DNA of 64,000 nucleotides from Roseibium sp. (GCA_017643925.1 JAEPML010000013.1:95398-159397); one strand, 5' to 3'; counted from the stretch's first letter, positions 43,855 to 54,601 are shown. Translations and numbers: made by a program. The notes: a model not told the origin generated them from the letters alone.

Positions 43855-45093
43855 TCAGATAGGCTGACCAGAAAGCAATTTCGGCACGGGCCCGGCAAAG
43901 CCTGCGGCTTCCTTTATGAAATGCGATTTCATGCCCGGCATCCGGTCAACGAGGCCGAGACCGAAATCCCTGACGGCACGCAACACGTCATTGTCGTTGG
44001 AAAACAGACGGTTCAACACGTCCGTGACAACGCCCATCTGGAACGTATCGAACCGGCGCCAGCGCTGGTAGCGCTCCAGCACGTCAAAGCCACCAAGATC
44101 CTGCCCGAGCCTGCGCGCATCGACCAGCGTTTCAGCAAGGGCTGCAACATCCTTGAAGCCGAGATTGAGGCCCTGACCGGCGATCGGGTGAATGCCGTGG
44201 GCAGCATCCCCGATCAGCGCGAAGCGTGGTTTGACGAAATCGCGGGCCAGCTTGAGACCCAGCGGGAAAGCCTGCCTTGGACCACCAAGCTCCAGCGCCC
44301 CGAGATGATGTCCAAAGCGTCGCTCAAGTTCCAGCTCGAACGTAAAATCGTCCGAGCGCACGAGACGGTCCGCATCGGATGTGCGTTCCGTCCAGACCAG
44401 CGAGGAGCGATTTCCCGGCAGCGGCAGGATCGCGAAGGGTCCCGCCGGCAAAAAGTGTTCTTCCGCGCGTCCGTTGTGCGGACGCTCATGCTTGACGGTC
44501 GTCACGATGCCCGACTGGCCATAATCCCAGTTCACGGTCCGGATCCCGGCCAGATCCCGCAGCTTGGATCTGACACCATCGGCTGCGACCAGCAGGCGGC
44601 TTTGCAGAACCTCGCCGCCGGTCAGGATCAGGTCCACGTGATTGGGGTGCGTGCGGAAAGTGTCGGCGGAACCGGGCGCAAAAAAGGTTACGCCCAACTC
44701 CTTCGCCGCATTGTAGAGCGCGGGCATCATCACCCCGTTGGGAACCATGTGAGCAAAAGGCTCGCCCTCTGTCGCTTCGCCGTCAAAGGTCAGGAAAACC
44801 GGACGGACCGCATCCCGCAACTTGCTGTCGGTGACGATCATCTCGTTGATGGGTTGGGCTTCCGGCTTGATCTGGTCCCAGATGCCAAGCTGGGTCAGCA
44901 TGCGCGACGCGGCGGCCGCAATGGCGGATGCACGGGGATCCTTGTGAAGCATGTCCATCGGCTTCGGATCGATGATTGCGCATTTGAGACCCGCATCGCC
45001 CTGTTTCAGCGCCACGGCAAGCGACAGGCCAACATATCCTCCGCCGGCAATCACGACATCGAACATATCCGCTGCACTGCTTGACTTCGACAT
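43855..45093 (-). CDS. UbiH/UbiF/VisC-family FAD hydroxylase
   Basis: FAD-dependent ring hydroxylase of the ubiquinone pathway family, about 412 aa. FAD loop DVVIAGGGYVGLSLAVAL near the N-terminus, the GDAAHGIHPIAGQGLNLGF box near residue 295 that binds the FAD pyrophosphate, and LLVAADGVRSKLRD (DG motif). Which ring position it oxidises (UbiH, UbiF, UbiI or the alphaproteobacterial UbiL) cannot be read from motifs alone. The ATG at 45093 has GAGGAG at a normal distance; another ATG two codons upstream is too close to it. It is divergent from tesB. Confidence 0.88.
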   Translation of the reverse strand: MSKSSSAADMFDVVIAGGGYVGLSLAVALKQGDAGLKCAIIDPKPMDMLHKDPRASAIAAAASRMLTQLGIWDQIKPEAQPINEMIVTDSKLRDAVRPVFLTFDGEATEGEPFAHMVPNGVMMPALYNAAKELGVTFFAPGSADTFRTHPNHVDLILTGGEVLQSRLLVAADGVRSKLRDLAGIRTVNWDYGQSGIVTTVKHERPHNGRAEEHFLPAGPFAILPLPGNRSSLVWTERTSDADRLVRSDDFTFELELERRFGHHLGALELGGPRQAFPLGLKLARDFVKPRFALIGDAAHGIHPIAGQGLNLGFKDVAALAETLVDARRLGQDLGGFDVLERYQRWRRFDTFQMGVVTDVLNRLFSNDNDVLRAVRDFGLGLVDRMPGMKSHFIKEAAGFAGPVPKLLSGQPI

Positions 45094-45222
45094 GGTCATA
45101 AACTCCTCGCCCTCAGCTTCCCTAAAGGCATCTTGACTTTAACGTCAGGTCCCGTCCAAGAAACCCGGAACGGCCACGCTAGGCCCCGTCACCTGAACCA
45201 CTATCTAGCAGGGAACGCGCCG

Positions 45223-46089
45223 ATGAACACGGCCATTGATAACCTTCTTCAAATTCTCGACCTGGAACCACTGGAACGCAATCTGTTCCGTGGTCGCAGC
45301 CCCCAGGTCGGCTGGCAGCGCGTTTTTGGCGGCCAGGTAATTGGTCAGGCGCTGGTTGCCGCGTCCCGAACCGTTGTTGAAGACCGGCATGTACACTCGC
45401 TCCATGGCTATTTTCTGCGGCCCGGAGACCCTTCCGTCCCGATTATCTACGAGGTGGATCGCATCCGGGACGGTGGCAGCTTCACCACGCGCCGGGTGGT
45501 CGCCATTCAGCACGGCGAAGCCATTTTTTCCATGGCCGCATCCTTCCAGGTACGTGAAGAGGGACTGGAACACCAGAGCGATATGCCGCAGGTGCCAACA
45601 CCTGACGAACTTCCGAGCGAACAGGATCTGAAGGAAAAATTCCTGTCGATGGCCCCTGAGAACATTCGACGGTACTGGGAGCGGGAACGGCCGATCGAGA
45701 TGCGCCCGGTCGACATGACACACTATTTCAGCAAGAAACCGCTGCCACCGAAGCAATATGTCTGGGTCCGCGCGACCGGTGCATTGCCGGATGACGAACG
45801 GATCCACCAATGTGTCCTGGCCTACGCTTCGGACATGACGTTGCTCGACACATCGCTGTTTCCTCACGGGACGTCTGTCTTCAGCCCGAAAATCCAGGCG
45901 GCAAGTCTCGATCACGCCATGTGGTTCCATCGCCCGTTTCGCGCCGACGAGTGGTTGCTTTACGCAACCGACAGCACCTCGACCTCCGGTTCGCGCGGCA
46001 TGAACCGGGGTTCGCTCTACACCATGGACGGTCAGCTTATTGCATCGACCGCCCAGGAAGGCCTCATCCGGTTGCGCAAGAAGAGCTGA
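45223..46089 (+). CDS. tesB: Acyl-CoA thioesterase II
   Basis: Hydrolyses acyl-CoA to free fatty acid and CoA. A 288-aa double hot-dog protein beginning LLQILDLEPLERNLFRGRSP, then RVFGGQVIGQALVAASRTV, SLHGYFLRPGDPSVPIIYEV and GGSFTTRRVVAIQ. The second half has CVLAYASDMTLLDTSLFPHG with the catalytic Asp, SLDHAMWFHRPFRADEWLLY and GSLYTMDGQLIASTAQEGLI. The ATG at 45223 has AGGGA 9 nt upstream; the frame is open to 45133 but without family similarity. It is convergent with the CobW gene, 3 nt apart. Confidence 0.95.
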   Translation: MNTAIDNLLQILDLEPLERNLFRGRSPQVGWQRVFGGQVIGQALVAASRTVVEDRHVHSLHGYFLRPGDPSVPIIYEVDRIRDGGSFTTRRVVAIQHGEAIFSMAASFQVREEGLEHQSDMPQVPTPDELPSEQDLKEKFLSMAPENIRRYWERERPIEMRPVDMTHYFSKKPLPPKQYVWVRATGALPDDERIHQCVLAYASDMTLLDTSLFPHGTSVFSPKIQAASLDHAMWFHRPFRADEWLLYATDSTSTSGSRGMNRGSLYTMDGQLIASTAQEGLIRLRKKS

Positions 46090-46092
46090 CGC

Positions 46093-47325
<1,233 letters not shown>

Positions 47326-47468
47326 CAAGACATGTCTCCGGGTGGGGCTGCAATGCTCTGATAGTCCGGCTTCATCCGAGACGAACACAGGCGCATTGGC
47401 TCTGCACAGGCGGAGACCGCTAACATTTTTAAGGGGAGGGCGTCAAAGGATTGGCGACCCGGCAGATC

Positions 47469-47750
47469 CTATCCGGCGTTCAACACCGGCTCTTCGTCTG
47501 TCTCTTCGTCACTCTTGGCGGCAACATCTTCAGGAAACTGCAAAGGGGTAAGGTCCTGCGCAAGATCGCCGTCCGAGGCTTCATCCTCGATGGTCTCATC
47601 GGCCTCGACCACCTCGCGCACGGTTTCAGCCGCTTTGCGCAAAGTCGCTATGACCTCTTCAACCGAAACACCTTCTTCCAGCTGGTTGGCTGAAAGTTCC
47701 GCAAGACTTGCAAGAGCCTTGATAGTGGCATTGGATCTCGGTTCCATCAT
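47469..47750 (-). CDS. Small acidic hypothetical protein
   Basis: A 93-aa protein, helical in its first two thirds (NATIKALASLAELSANQLEE, VEEVIATLRKAAETVREVVE) with an acidic tail (DETIEDEASDGDLAQDLTP). No signal peptide, membrane segment or known family. The start is ATG 47750 or the next ATG at 47747. It lies between the D,D-carboxypeptidase (189 nt upstream) and the CobW gene on the same strand. The acidic helical character would suit a regulator or adaptor, but nothing supports a specific role. Confidence 0.6.
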   Translation of the reverse strand: MMEPRSNATIKALASLAELSANQLEEGVSVEEVIATLRKAAETVREVVEADETIEDEASDGDLAQDLTPLQFPEDVAAKSDEETDEEPVLNAG

Positions 47751-47939
47751 GGTGCGATCTCTCGTGTTACAGCATGTTCTATGCCGCGAGTGATCCCGGC
47801 TGACGTCGCTGCAGTTCTTCTGGACAGCGAGCGAATGCCAGGAAAATGCTTACTGCAGTGTTAAGGAACAGCGTAAACAAAGTGTTAACCTGGGCGGGCA
47901 GCCGGAAACACTTTTGGATAACTTCCAGACGCAGATCTG

Positions 47940-49367
47940 CTACTTGCGGGGACTTGGAGCCGGCACGGGCACGCTGAAATCCAGTCCCTTGCGAAAAATG
48001 GATCCGGGTGCGGCTGCGGTCGAATCACCGGCCTCCGGCTCTGTCGGAATCGCGCCCGCCTGGGTCGGTGCATTCGCTGCGCCCGCATTGGCGGTCTGCT
48101 GCAGTTTCTGCCGAATTTCAGACTGTGCCCTGCGGTAGGGATTGGCGACCGGAACCGGCACATCTTCGGCAGAGGCCGTCAGGTCCTGCAAGCCGGAAGA
48201 TCCGCCCGCTTTTGGCGCTGACGTCGGTTTGCCGAGACTGACCTGTAACGGACGATAGGCCACGCGGCGCGGTCCGAGTGTCCGATCGAGAATTTTCGCC
48301 CAGTCCGGTTTGCCGTTTGACAGCGTGAACCCGCTTTCATCGACCTTCTTGGTCTTCTTTCCGTTTGGATCCTTGAAGAAGAGGAAGCCACCACCGGATT
48401 TGTTTTCCATGTCGAAACGGGCCATGTAGCCCTTCGCACCCGGGCTCTTGTTGCGGCGGCAATAGCCGTTTGCTGGCGGATTGCCCGATGAACCGGTCAG
48501 GCTTGTCACCTTCTGGCCACCACTGCCCTTCTTGAAGCCCTTGTCGAACACCTCGCGGGCGAAAGCCGTACGTTCAAGACCGGAACCTGCGCCGAGAATC
48601 ACTGCGATCAAGGTACGCCCACGCCGTGTCACCGAGGAAGCAACGTTGTAACCGGAATTGCAGATGTAGCCGGTTTTCATGCCGTTGGCGCCGGGGACGC
48701 GCAGCAGAAATTCCCTGTTGGCCGACCGCAGTGTCTTCTTGCCAAACCGGATACCCGGATGCTTGTAGAAATCGCGCGATTCAGGAAAGTCACGGCGCAG
48801 TGCCATCGCCAGGATGGCCATGTCCCTTGCTGTCGTGACCTGTCCATTGTCCGGCAGACCATGCGGATTGGTAAAGCGCGTGTTGCTCATGCCAAGGCGC
48901 CTGGCTTCTGCATTCATCTCGGCGATGAACTTTGCCTCCGATCCGGAGATCGCTTCTCCGAGCGCCACCGCCACGTCATTCGCAGACTTGATCAGGATGA
49001 TCTTGAGCGCGGTGTCGACGGTAAAGCGCGTGCCAACCTTGAACCCCATCTTGCTGGGCGGCTCGGCAATTGAGTTCTTGGACTGCACCACAGCGGAGTT
49101 GAGTGTAGCCCGTCCTTCGCGAATGGCTTTGAAGGTGACATAGGCCGTCATCATCTTGGTCAGCGACGCGGGATACCATTTGCGGGTCGCATTCTTCTGG
49201 TCGATTACCGCACCATTCCTGGCGTCGATCACGATGTAAGCCCCGATGTCGGCCCGGGCTGGAACTGCCACAAGACTCAAGGAGAAGACAACCGCTGCCA
49301 GCCAGAGGGATGTCAGACGACTGAGAGAGCTCACGAACACTGAAATTCCTCGCTTGTCATCCCGCAA
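47940..49367 (-). CDS. Serine-type D-Ala-D-Ala carboxypeptidase (S11)
   Basis: Periplasmic penicillin-binding protein that trims the terminal D-Ala of peptidoglycan stem peptides. A signal peptide (SLWLAAVVFSLSLVAVPARA, cut before DIGAY), then the S11 domain with YPASLTKMMTAYV (Ser-x-x-Lys, about residue 69), the SxN triad KSANDVAVALGEAI near 128 and the KTG box GANGMKTGYICNSGYN near 228. After the catalytic domain come ~200 further residues, Pro/Ala/Gly-rich at the end, with no recognised anchor. Length 475 aa, longer than E. coli DacA/DacC. Divergent from the urease operon. Confidence 0.92.
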   Translation of the reverse strand: MRDDKRGISVFVSSLSRLTSLWLAAVVFSLSLVAVPARADIGAYIVIDARNGAVIDQKNATRKWYPASLTKMMTAYVTFKAIREGRATLNSAVVQSKNSIAEPPSKMGFKVGTRFTVDTALKIILIKSANDVAVALGEAISGSEAKFIAEMNAEARRLGMSNTRFTNPHGLPDNGQVTTARDMAILAMALRRDFPESRDFYKHPGIRFGKKTLRSANREFLLRVPGANGMKTGYICNSGYNVASSVTRRGRTLIAVILGAGSGLERTAFAREVFDKGFKKGSGGQKVTSLTGSSGNPPANGYCRRNKSPGAKGYMARFDMENKSGGGFLFFKDPNGKKTKKVDESGFTLSNGKPDWAKILDRTLGPRRVAYRPLQVSLGKPTSAPKAGGSSGLQDLTASAEDVPVPVANPYRRAQSEIRQKLQQTANAGAANAPTQAGAIPTEPEAGDSTAAAPGSIFRKGLDFSVPVPAPSPRK

Positions 49368-49498
49368 AACGAAACTGCACGCCGGAATAGGACATTGAAT
49401 TGCAACCTGCCTTTAAAAAACCGGATCGCGTCCGCTAGGGCAAGTGTTTCCTCACACCGATCTTCTGCCGACCTTTTAAGCAACAGCCGAATTTTTGA

Positions 49499-49541
49499 GC
49501 ACTTTTTGCGGTTTTAAGACTTAGCCGCCCGAAAAAAGTGC
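49499..49541. repeat. Inverted repeat upstream of the urease operon
   Basis: GCACTTTTT at 49499-49507 is mirrored by AAAAAGTGC at 49533-49541 (nine pairs; a tenth A at 49532 extends the run). The arms are 25 nt apart. Position between the carboxypeptidase start and the urease promoter suggests an operator or a weak hairpin. Elsewhere in 49,368-49,700 nothing else but the sigma-54-like site was found. Confidence 0.45.
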
Positions 49542-49584
49542 AATATCTTCCTATGCCTGACGCGACACTGACATCCGGCATCAT

Positions 49585-49600
49585 TGGCCCGGCTCTTGCT
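49585..49600 (+). promoter_or_regulatory. Candidate sigma-54 (-24/-12) promoter of the urease operon
   Basis: TGGCCCGGCTCTTGCT matches the RpoN consensus TGGCAC-G-N4-TTGC(A/T) at all but one defined position, with the invariant GG and GC exactly 10 nt apart. It lies about 100 nt upstream of ureD in the right orientation. Sigma-54 control of urease by NtrC under nitrogen limitation is known in other bacteria. A convincing NtrC site was not found. Confidence 0.6.
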
Positions 49601-49700
49601 TCGCGTCAGCAAACATCTTGGTTGTTGCATCCGGTTGCGTTGCCAAACAAGTTGGAAAAAGTGACAAGACCAGAACGACGACCGGGGGGAATGATCCGAT

Positions 49701-50555
49701 ATGTATGATGCTGTGCCAGCATCAGCTCAAGGCCCGCGCCCGCTTGCAATGCAACGGGTTGACGGTGTTGCGCGGATCAGGTTTGCCCGATCGGGCGGAA
49801 AGACACGCCTGGACGATCTGTTTCAGAGCGGTGCAGCCAAGATCAGGTTGCCGCGTGTATATGGCGCGCCTCCGACTGCAGTTCTGCTGAACACCGCTGG
49901 TGGTCTGACGGGCGGTGACAGGCTTGGTTTCGACATTGACGTGGAAAGCGACGCACACGCGATTGTGACCAGCCAGACCGCAGAACGCGCCTATCGCAGC
50001 AGCGACGGCACCGCCAATGTGCGTGTGACCCTGCAGGCAGGCCAGGCTTCAACGCTCGAATGGCTTCCCCAGGAGACGATCCTTTTTGATCGCTCCCGGC
50101 TGAAACGCACGGTGACCGCAGATATGCATGCAACGGCAAGACTGATGTTGCTGGAAACGGTGGTTCTGGGCCGGACTGCCATGGGCGAACAGGTCAATTC
50201 GGTTTTTTTCAAGGACAGCTGGCGTATTCGCCGCGACGGCAATCTGGTCTTTGCCGACGACATCCGCCTGGACGGAAACCCAGCCGAAATTCTTGCCGGC
50301 CCCGCCACCGGCAACGGGAAACACGTGTTTGCGACCTTTGCCGATTGCGTTCCGGATGCGGAAGACCGGTTGAACTTCGCCCGTTCCTGCCTGGAAGGCA
50401 TTCCCGAAAACACGACACGTGCTGCCACAAGCGCCTGGAACGGCATGCTCGTCGCGCGGTTTGTGTCGAGCGACAGCCGCGACCTGCGAACCACCTTGAT
50501 GTCCTTTTTGACCAGATACCGCGCAGCCGAGCTGCCGCGCGTCTGGCATTGTTGA
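49701..50555 (+). CDS. ureD: Urease accessory protein UreD
   Basis: Scaffold of the UreDFG complex that loads nickel into apo-urease. A 284-aa protein with [19 protein letters not shown] near residue 65, [36 protein letters not shown] and [16 protein letters not shown], all family-specific. The ATG at 49701 has a GGGGGGAA-rich ribosome site about 10 nt upstream. It is the first gene of the urease operon and ends 14 nt before ureA. Confidence 0.95.
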   Translation: MYDAVPASAQGPRPLAMQRVDGVARIRFARSGGKTRLDDLFQSGAAKIRLPRVYGAPPTAVLLNTAGGLTGGDRLGFDIDVESDAHAIVTSQTAERAYRSSDGTANVRVTLQAGQASTLEWLPQETILFDRSRLKRTVTADMHATARLMLLETVVLGRTAMGEQVNSVFFKDSWRIRRDGNLVFADDIRLDGNPAEILAGPATGNGKHVFATFADCVPDAEDRLNFARSCLEGIPENTTRAATSAWNGMLVARFVSSDSRDLRTTLMSFLTRYRAAELPRVWHC

Positions 50556-50569
50556 TCTGGAGACCGAAC

Positions 50570-50872
50570 GTGAACCTGACACCACGCGAAAAAGACAAGC
50601 TTCTCATCTCCATGGCCGCGATGGTCGCGCGCAGGAGACTGGAAAGAGGCGTCAAGCTGAACCACCCCGAAGCGATCGCCCTCATCACCGACTTCGTTGT
50701 GGAAGGTGCGCGCGACGGCCGGTCCGTTGCCGACCTGATGGCCGCCGGAGCGAAGGTCATCACACGGGACCAGGTCATGGATGGTGTGCCGGAAATGATT
50801 CATGACGTTCAGGTCGAAGCAACATTCCCGGACGGCACCAAGCTCGTGACTGTTCACGAGCCGATCCGCTGA
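50570..50872 (+). CDS. ureA: Urease gamma subunit
   Basis: Structural subunit of the nickel enzyme that splits urea into ammonia and carbamate. Exactly 100 aa, the normal length, starting at a GTG (50570) with GGAG 8 nt upstream: [20 protein letters not shown], then [20 protein letters not shown] and [20 protein letters not shown] at the end. A longer open frame upstream overlaps ureD and is not used. Followed by ureB after 32 nt. Confidence 0.96.
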   Translation: MNLTPREKDKLLISMAAMVARRRLERGVKLNHPEAIALITDFVVEGARDGRSVADLMAAGAKVITRDQVMDGVPEMIHDVQVEATFPDGTKLVTVHEPIR

Positions 50873-50904
50873 GTTCTCAAGACGAAGGTTTCAGGAGGTA
50901 TCCC

Positions 50905-51210
50905 ATGATCCCCGGAGAGATTTTTCCCGCCGAAGGCGACATTGAACTGAATGCAGGGCTGGAAACGGTGACGCTGGACGTTGCCAATACCGGTGATCGG
51001 CCAGTCCAGGTCGGCAGCCACTATCATTTCTACGAGACAAACTCCGGGCTCGCGTTTGATCGCGAGAAGGCGCGTGGCATGCGGCTGGACATTCCCGCCG
51101 GAACAGCCGTCCGGTTCGAGCCCGGCCAGACACGCTCCGTCACGCTGGTTGCCTATCGCGGGTCGAAAACCGTCTACGGTTTCAATCAGAAAGTCATGGG
51201 GGCTCTCTAG
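50905..51210 (+). CDS. ureB: Urease beta subunit
   Basis: A 101-aa structural subunit: [18 protein letters not shown], then [40 protein letters not shown] and [16 protein letters not shown], ending [12 protein letters not shown]. Length and motifs are standard. Its TAG shares the last base with the GTG of the following LprI-like gene, so translation of the two is likely coupled. Confidence 0.97.
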   Translation: MIPGEIFPAEGDIELNAGLETVTLDVANTGDRPVQVGSHYHFYETNSGLAFDREKARGMRLDIPAGTAVRFEPGQTRSVTLVAYRGSKTVYGFNQKVMGAL

Positions 51211-51626
51211 TGTCGGTATCCGTCTTCGCGCGTATTCTACTGGGCAGTTTGCTCTGCTCGGTCGCGGCGCTCCCGGCAGCGGCGCAGGACACTATCGACT
51301 GTGACAACGCCTACACCCAGATGGAGATGACACATTGCGCAGGCGTTGCCTGGCAGGAAGCGGACGCGGACTTGAACGCGGCCTACAAGCAGGCCATGGC
51401 CGTTATGCGCGAGACCGACGGGTATCTTCCGGACAACCTGAAAGGGGCCGCGGACAGTTTGAGAGATGCCCAGCGCGCCTGGATCCCCTACCGCGACAAG
51501 GCGTGCGAAACCTATGGCTTCCTTGCGCGCGGCGGGACGCTCGAACCACAGCTGGTTCTGAGCTGCAAGGCGGATCTCACCAAACAACGCACCGACGAGC
51601 TCAAGATGCTGGTGGAAGGAATGTAG
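51210..51626 (+). CDS. LprI/DUF1311-like secreted protein A
   Basis: A 138-aa protein with a Sec signal peptide (FARILLGSLLCSVAALPAAA, cut before QDTID). The mature part has the LprI/DUF1311 pattern: IDCDNAYTQMEMTHCAGVAW near the start, then helices LNAAYKQAMAVMRE and SLRDAQRAWIPYRDKACETY, and VLSCKADLTKQRTDEL; four Cys probably form two disulfides. LprI of Mycobacterium inhibits lysozyme; most DUF1311 proteins have no known function. The GTG at 51210 overlaps the ureB stop. Placed between ureB and ureC with a paralogue. Confidence 0.85.
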   Translation: MSVSVFARILLGSLLCSVAALPAAAQDTIDCDNAYTQMEMTHCAGVAWQEADADLNAAYKQAMAVMRETDGYLPDNLKGAADSLRDAQRAWIPYRDKACETYGFLARGGTLEPQLVLSCKADLTKQRTDELKMLVEGM

Positions 51627-51628
51627 CC

Positions 51629-52057
51629 GTGTTGAGCTTCGTCCGCACTCCGGTTCTGATGATGGGTCTCGTCCTGCCGCTGCTTGCAACGGCGCAGGAA
51701 AACGATCCCCCGAAAGAAATCGACTGCGGCTACCCGCTGAACAATGCCGAACGCACCTTTTGTGCGGACAAGGCCCTCGCGGAAGCCGAGGCCGCCATGG
51801 ACGAGGCTTATCGGAACCTGCAGGAGAAGCTTTTCGCGATGGATGCCGAACTGCCGGATCACCTGAAGGGAAGTCCGGAAGCGCTCGCAAAGGCTCAGCT
51901 GGCCTGGCGCAATTACAGGGATCTGGACTGCAAGGCCTACGGATTTCCCTTTCAGGGCGGCACGCGCGGAAACGCGCTCTTCCGAAGCTGCATGATCATT
52001 CTCACCCGGCAACGCGCTGATGACCTGAGCGCGACCATCGAAGATTACGGCAATTGA
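51629..52057 (+). CDS. LprI/DUF1311-like secreted protein B
   Basis: A 142-aa paralogue of the previous gene. Signal peptide MLSFVRTPVLMMGLVLPLLA, then IDCGYPLNNAERTFCADKAL, MDEAYRNLQEKLFAMDAELP, LAKAQLAWRNYRDLDCKAYG and LFRSCMIILTRQRADDL. The four Cys and the Tyr-Arg-Asp box align with copy A. The GTG at 51629 (GGAAGGA upstream) lies 2 nt after the previous stop; an ATG further in is possible but would remove the signal peptide. Ends 34 nt before ureC. The pair probably arose by tandem duplication. Confidence 0.83.
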   Translation: MLSFVRTPVLMMGLVLPLLATAQENDPPKEIDCGYPLNNAERTFCADKALAEAEAAMDEAYRNLQEKLFAMDAELPDHLKGSPEALAKAQLAWRNYRDLDCKAYGFPFQGGTRGNALFRSCMIILTRQRADDLSATIEDYGN

Positions 52058-52091
52058 ACAAACGATATTCTGATCGCTGATTGGAGACGAA

Positions 52092-53804
52092 ATGGCTTAC
52101 AAGATGCCCCGTGCCGCTTATGCGGACATGTTTGGACCGACCACCGGCGACAGGATGCGCCTGGCCGATACCGACCTCATCATCGAGGTGGAAAAGGACT
52201 TCACCACCTATGGTGAAGAGGTCAAGTTCGGCGGCGGCAAGGTGATCCGTGACGGGATGGGACAATCCCAGGCCCCCCGTTCGGCAGGTGCCGTCGACAC
52301 GGTCATCACCAACGCGCTGATCGTGGATCACTGGGGCATCGTGAAAGCCGATGTCGGTTTGAAGGATGGCCGCATCGCCGGGATCGGCAAGGCGGGCAAT
52401 CCGGATGTCCAGCCGGATGTGGACATCGTCGTCGGACCCGGGACGGAGGCCATCGCCGGGGAAGGCAAGATCCTGACGGCCGGCGCACTCGACGTTCATA
52501 TCCATTTCATCTGTCCGCAGCAGATCGATGATGCCCTGATGTCCGGTGTGACCACCATGCTGGGCGGCGGTACCGGACCGGCAACAGGAACCAATGCAAC
52601 CACCTGCACCCCGGGTCCCTGGCACATCACGCGCATGCTGCAATCGGCCGACAGTTTTCCGATGAACCTCGCGTTTGCAGGCAAGGGCAATGCTTCCCTG
52701 CCGGCTGCGCTGGAGGAACAGGTCCTGGCCGGGGCGTCGGCCCTCAAGCTTCACGAGGACTGGGGCACCACACCCGGAGCCATCGACACCTGCCTGTCGG
52801 TTGCGGACGAGTATGATGTCCAGGTGATGATCCATACCGACACGCTCAACGAATCCGGCTTTGTCGAGAACACCACGGCGTCCTTCAAGGATCGCACGAT
52901 CCATGCCTTCCACACGGAAGGCGCCGGCGGCGGCCATGCACCGGACATCATCAAGGTCTGCGGCGAGATGAATGTCCTGCCGTCCTCGACCAACCCGACG
53001 CGGCCCTACACGGTCAACACACTCGAAGAACATCTCGACATGCTGATGGTCTGCCACCACCTGGACAGTTCCATCCCGGAAGACGTCGCCTTTGCCGAAA
53101 GCCGCATCCGCAAGGAAACCATCGCGGCCGAAGACATTCTTCACGACATGGGCGCCTTCTCGATCATTGCGTCCGACAGCCAGGCCATGGGCCGCGTCGG
53201 CGAAGTCGTCATTCGCACGCTGCAGACGGCCCACAAGATGAAGGTCCAGCGCGGGCGCCTGAGCGAGGAAGGCAGCGAGAACGACAATTTCCGCGTCAAG
53301 CGCTACATGTCCAAGATCACGATCAATCCGGCAATCGCTCATGGCCTTGACGAGCATATCGGTTCGGTCGAGGTCGGAAAGCTGGCCGATCTGGTTTTGT
53401 GGGACCCGAAGTTTTTCGGCGTCAAACCCGACATGGTGCTGAAGCTCGGCACCATCGCAGCGGCACCGATGGGTGACCCGAATGCCTCCATCCCGACACC
53501 GCAGCCGGTACATTACCGTCCGATGTTCGGCGCCTTCGGCAAGGCCATGACCGAAAGCCGTGTGACCTTCGTTTCGAAAGCTGCCTATGACAATGGCATC
53601 AAGGACAAGGCTGGCCTCGACAGTCTGGTCCTGCCGGTCAAGAACGTGCGGGGCGGCATTTCGAAGAAATCCATGGTGCTCAATGACGCGACACCGGAAA
53701 TCGATGTGCATCCGGAAACCTATGAAGTGCGCGCAAACGGTGAATTGCTGACCTGCGAACCGGCAGATGTTCTGCCCATGGCACAGCGTTACTTCCTGTT
53801 CTGA
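52092..53804 (+). CDS. ureC: Urease alpha (catalytic) subunit
   Basis: Holds the two-nickel active site; 570 aa, a standard length. [20 protein letters not shown] opens the protein. Nickel ligands: the HxH in [13 protein letters not shown] near residue 135, the carbamylated Lys in [16 protein letters not shown] near 216, His in [13 protein letters not shown] near 246, [15 protein letters not shown] near 272, and the Asp in [15 protein letters not shown] near 360. The mobile flap with Cys-His is [15 protein letters not shown] near 320. All catalytic residues are present, so the enzyme should be active. Confidence 0.98.
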   Translation: MAYKMPRAAYADMFGPTTGDRMRLADTDLIIEVEKDFTTYGEEVKFGGGKVIRDGMGQSQAPRSAGAVDTVITNALIVDHWGIVKADVGLKDGRIAGIGKAGNPDVQPDVDIVVGPGTEAIAGEGKILTAGALDVHIHFICPQQIDDALMSGVTTMLGGGTGPATGTNATTCTPGPWHITRMLQSADSFPMNLAFAGKGNASLPAALEEQVLAGASALKLHEDWGTTPGAIDTCLSVADEYDVQVMIHTDTLNESGFVENTTASFKDRTIHAFHTEGAGGGHAPDIIKVCGEMNVLPSSTNPTRPYTVNTLEEHLDMLMVCHHLDSSIPEDVAFAESRIRKETIAAEDILHDMGAFSIIASDSQAMGRVGEVVIRTLQTAHKMKVQRGRLSEEGSENDNFRVKRYMSKITINPAIAHGLDEHIGSVEVGKLADLVLWDPKFFGVKPDMVLKLGTIAAAPMGDPNASIPTPQPVHYRPMFGAFGKAMTESRVTFVSKAAYDNGIKDKAGLDSLVLPVKNVRGGISKKSMVLNDATPEIDVHPETYEVRANGELLTCEPADVLPMAQRYFLF

Positions 53805-53830
53805 CGTACATTCAGGTCACGAGAAGCAAC

Positions 53831-54601
53831 TTGAAGATTGAACGCGCCGAACGACACGAGCTTCTGGCAGGTCATCCGATACTGGCCGATCACCTGAAGC
53901 GGTATCAGCAGCTGACCTACGACCCGGCAAACTGCAGGTATCGGGCAGGAGAAGAGGTCTGGCTTGAGCCGGGCGCCGACGCGCCGACAGTCCTGTCTGA
54001 GGAACAGGCCGCGAAACTCAATCGGGAAACCGAAGAGGAAATGGCGGCACTGAAGGATGGCTTTTCACCCGGCATAGTCGCCCGGGCGCCGATCGACAGC
54101 CTGATCGTCGCCATGAATGCCAGGTCGATGGAGGATTTCGTTGCCCGGTTCGGCACCGTGTTCACAAATCTGGCAGATCAACTCGGCTGGTCGGAGTTTG
54201 TCGTTCTCACGGGCGTCAGGCAACCGCTTCTGGGTCAGGAGAACGACCACCCGCCGGTCCTTGCCGCTGAAGACCACTTGCTGGAGGCGGGATTTTCCAG
54301 GACGGAGCCCCATGGGCTGGCCAGTGATCTGGAAGGGTTCGCGTCGATCCTCGGATCGCTGTTCTGGATCGCCCGCTGCAACGCTGCCGCGCCTCATATA
54401 CTGTTTGCGGCAAAGGGATCCGCGAGTGTCGGAACATTGTGTCAATACGCGAACATCCACTTCGACATCTATGAGCCCCAGGAAGCAAACCTCCTTGGAA
54501 ATGCTCTCGAACCAAACGGTTTGTGCCAACCACCGGACGGCATATGCCGGGAAATTCTGTCGCAGACATCGGCAATTCCCGGACGGGCGATCGAGCTTTA
54601 G
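53831..54601 (+). CDS. Unknown protein in the urease operon
   Basis: A 256-aa soluble protein I cannot assign. It begins KIERAERHELLAGHPILADH, has a conserved-looking acidic helix (LSEEQAAKLNRETEEEMAAL), a middle part with DSLIVAMNARSMEDFVARFG and NLADQLGWSEFVVLTG, and a C-terminal part with several Cys (WIARCNAAAPHILFAAKGSA, GTLCQYANIHFDIYEP, GLCQPPDGICRE). No signal peptide or membrane helix. The start is a TTG at 53831 with a weak ribosome site. It sits between ureC and a GST in a packed operon, so a role near nickel insertion or urea metabolism is possible but unproven. Confidence 0.7.
   Translation: MKIERAERHELLAGHPILADHLKRYQQLTYDPANCRYRAGEEVWLEPGADAPTVLSEEQAAKLNRETEEEMAALKDGFSPGIVARAPIDSLIVAMNARSMEDFVARFGTVFTNLADQLGWSEFVVLTGVRQPLLGQENDHPPVLAAEDHLLEAGFSRTEPHGLASDLEGFASILGSLFWIARCNAAAPHILFAAKGSASVGTLCQYANIHFDIYEPQEANLLGNALEPNGLCQPPDGICREILSQTSAIPGRAIEL

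Noticed and set aside
52002..53711. 569-codon open frame antisense to ureC
   Set aside because: Exact shadow of ureC, whose every catalytic motif is present on the other strand; the antisense product has no family pattern.
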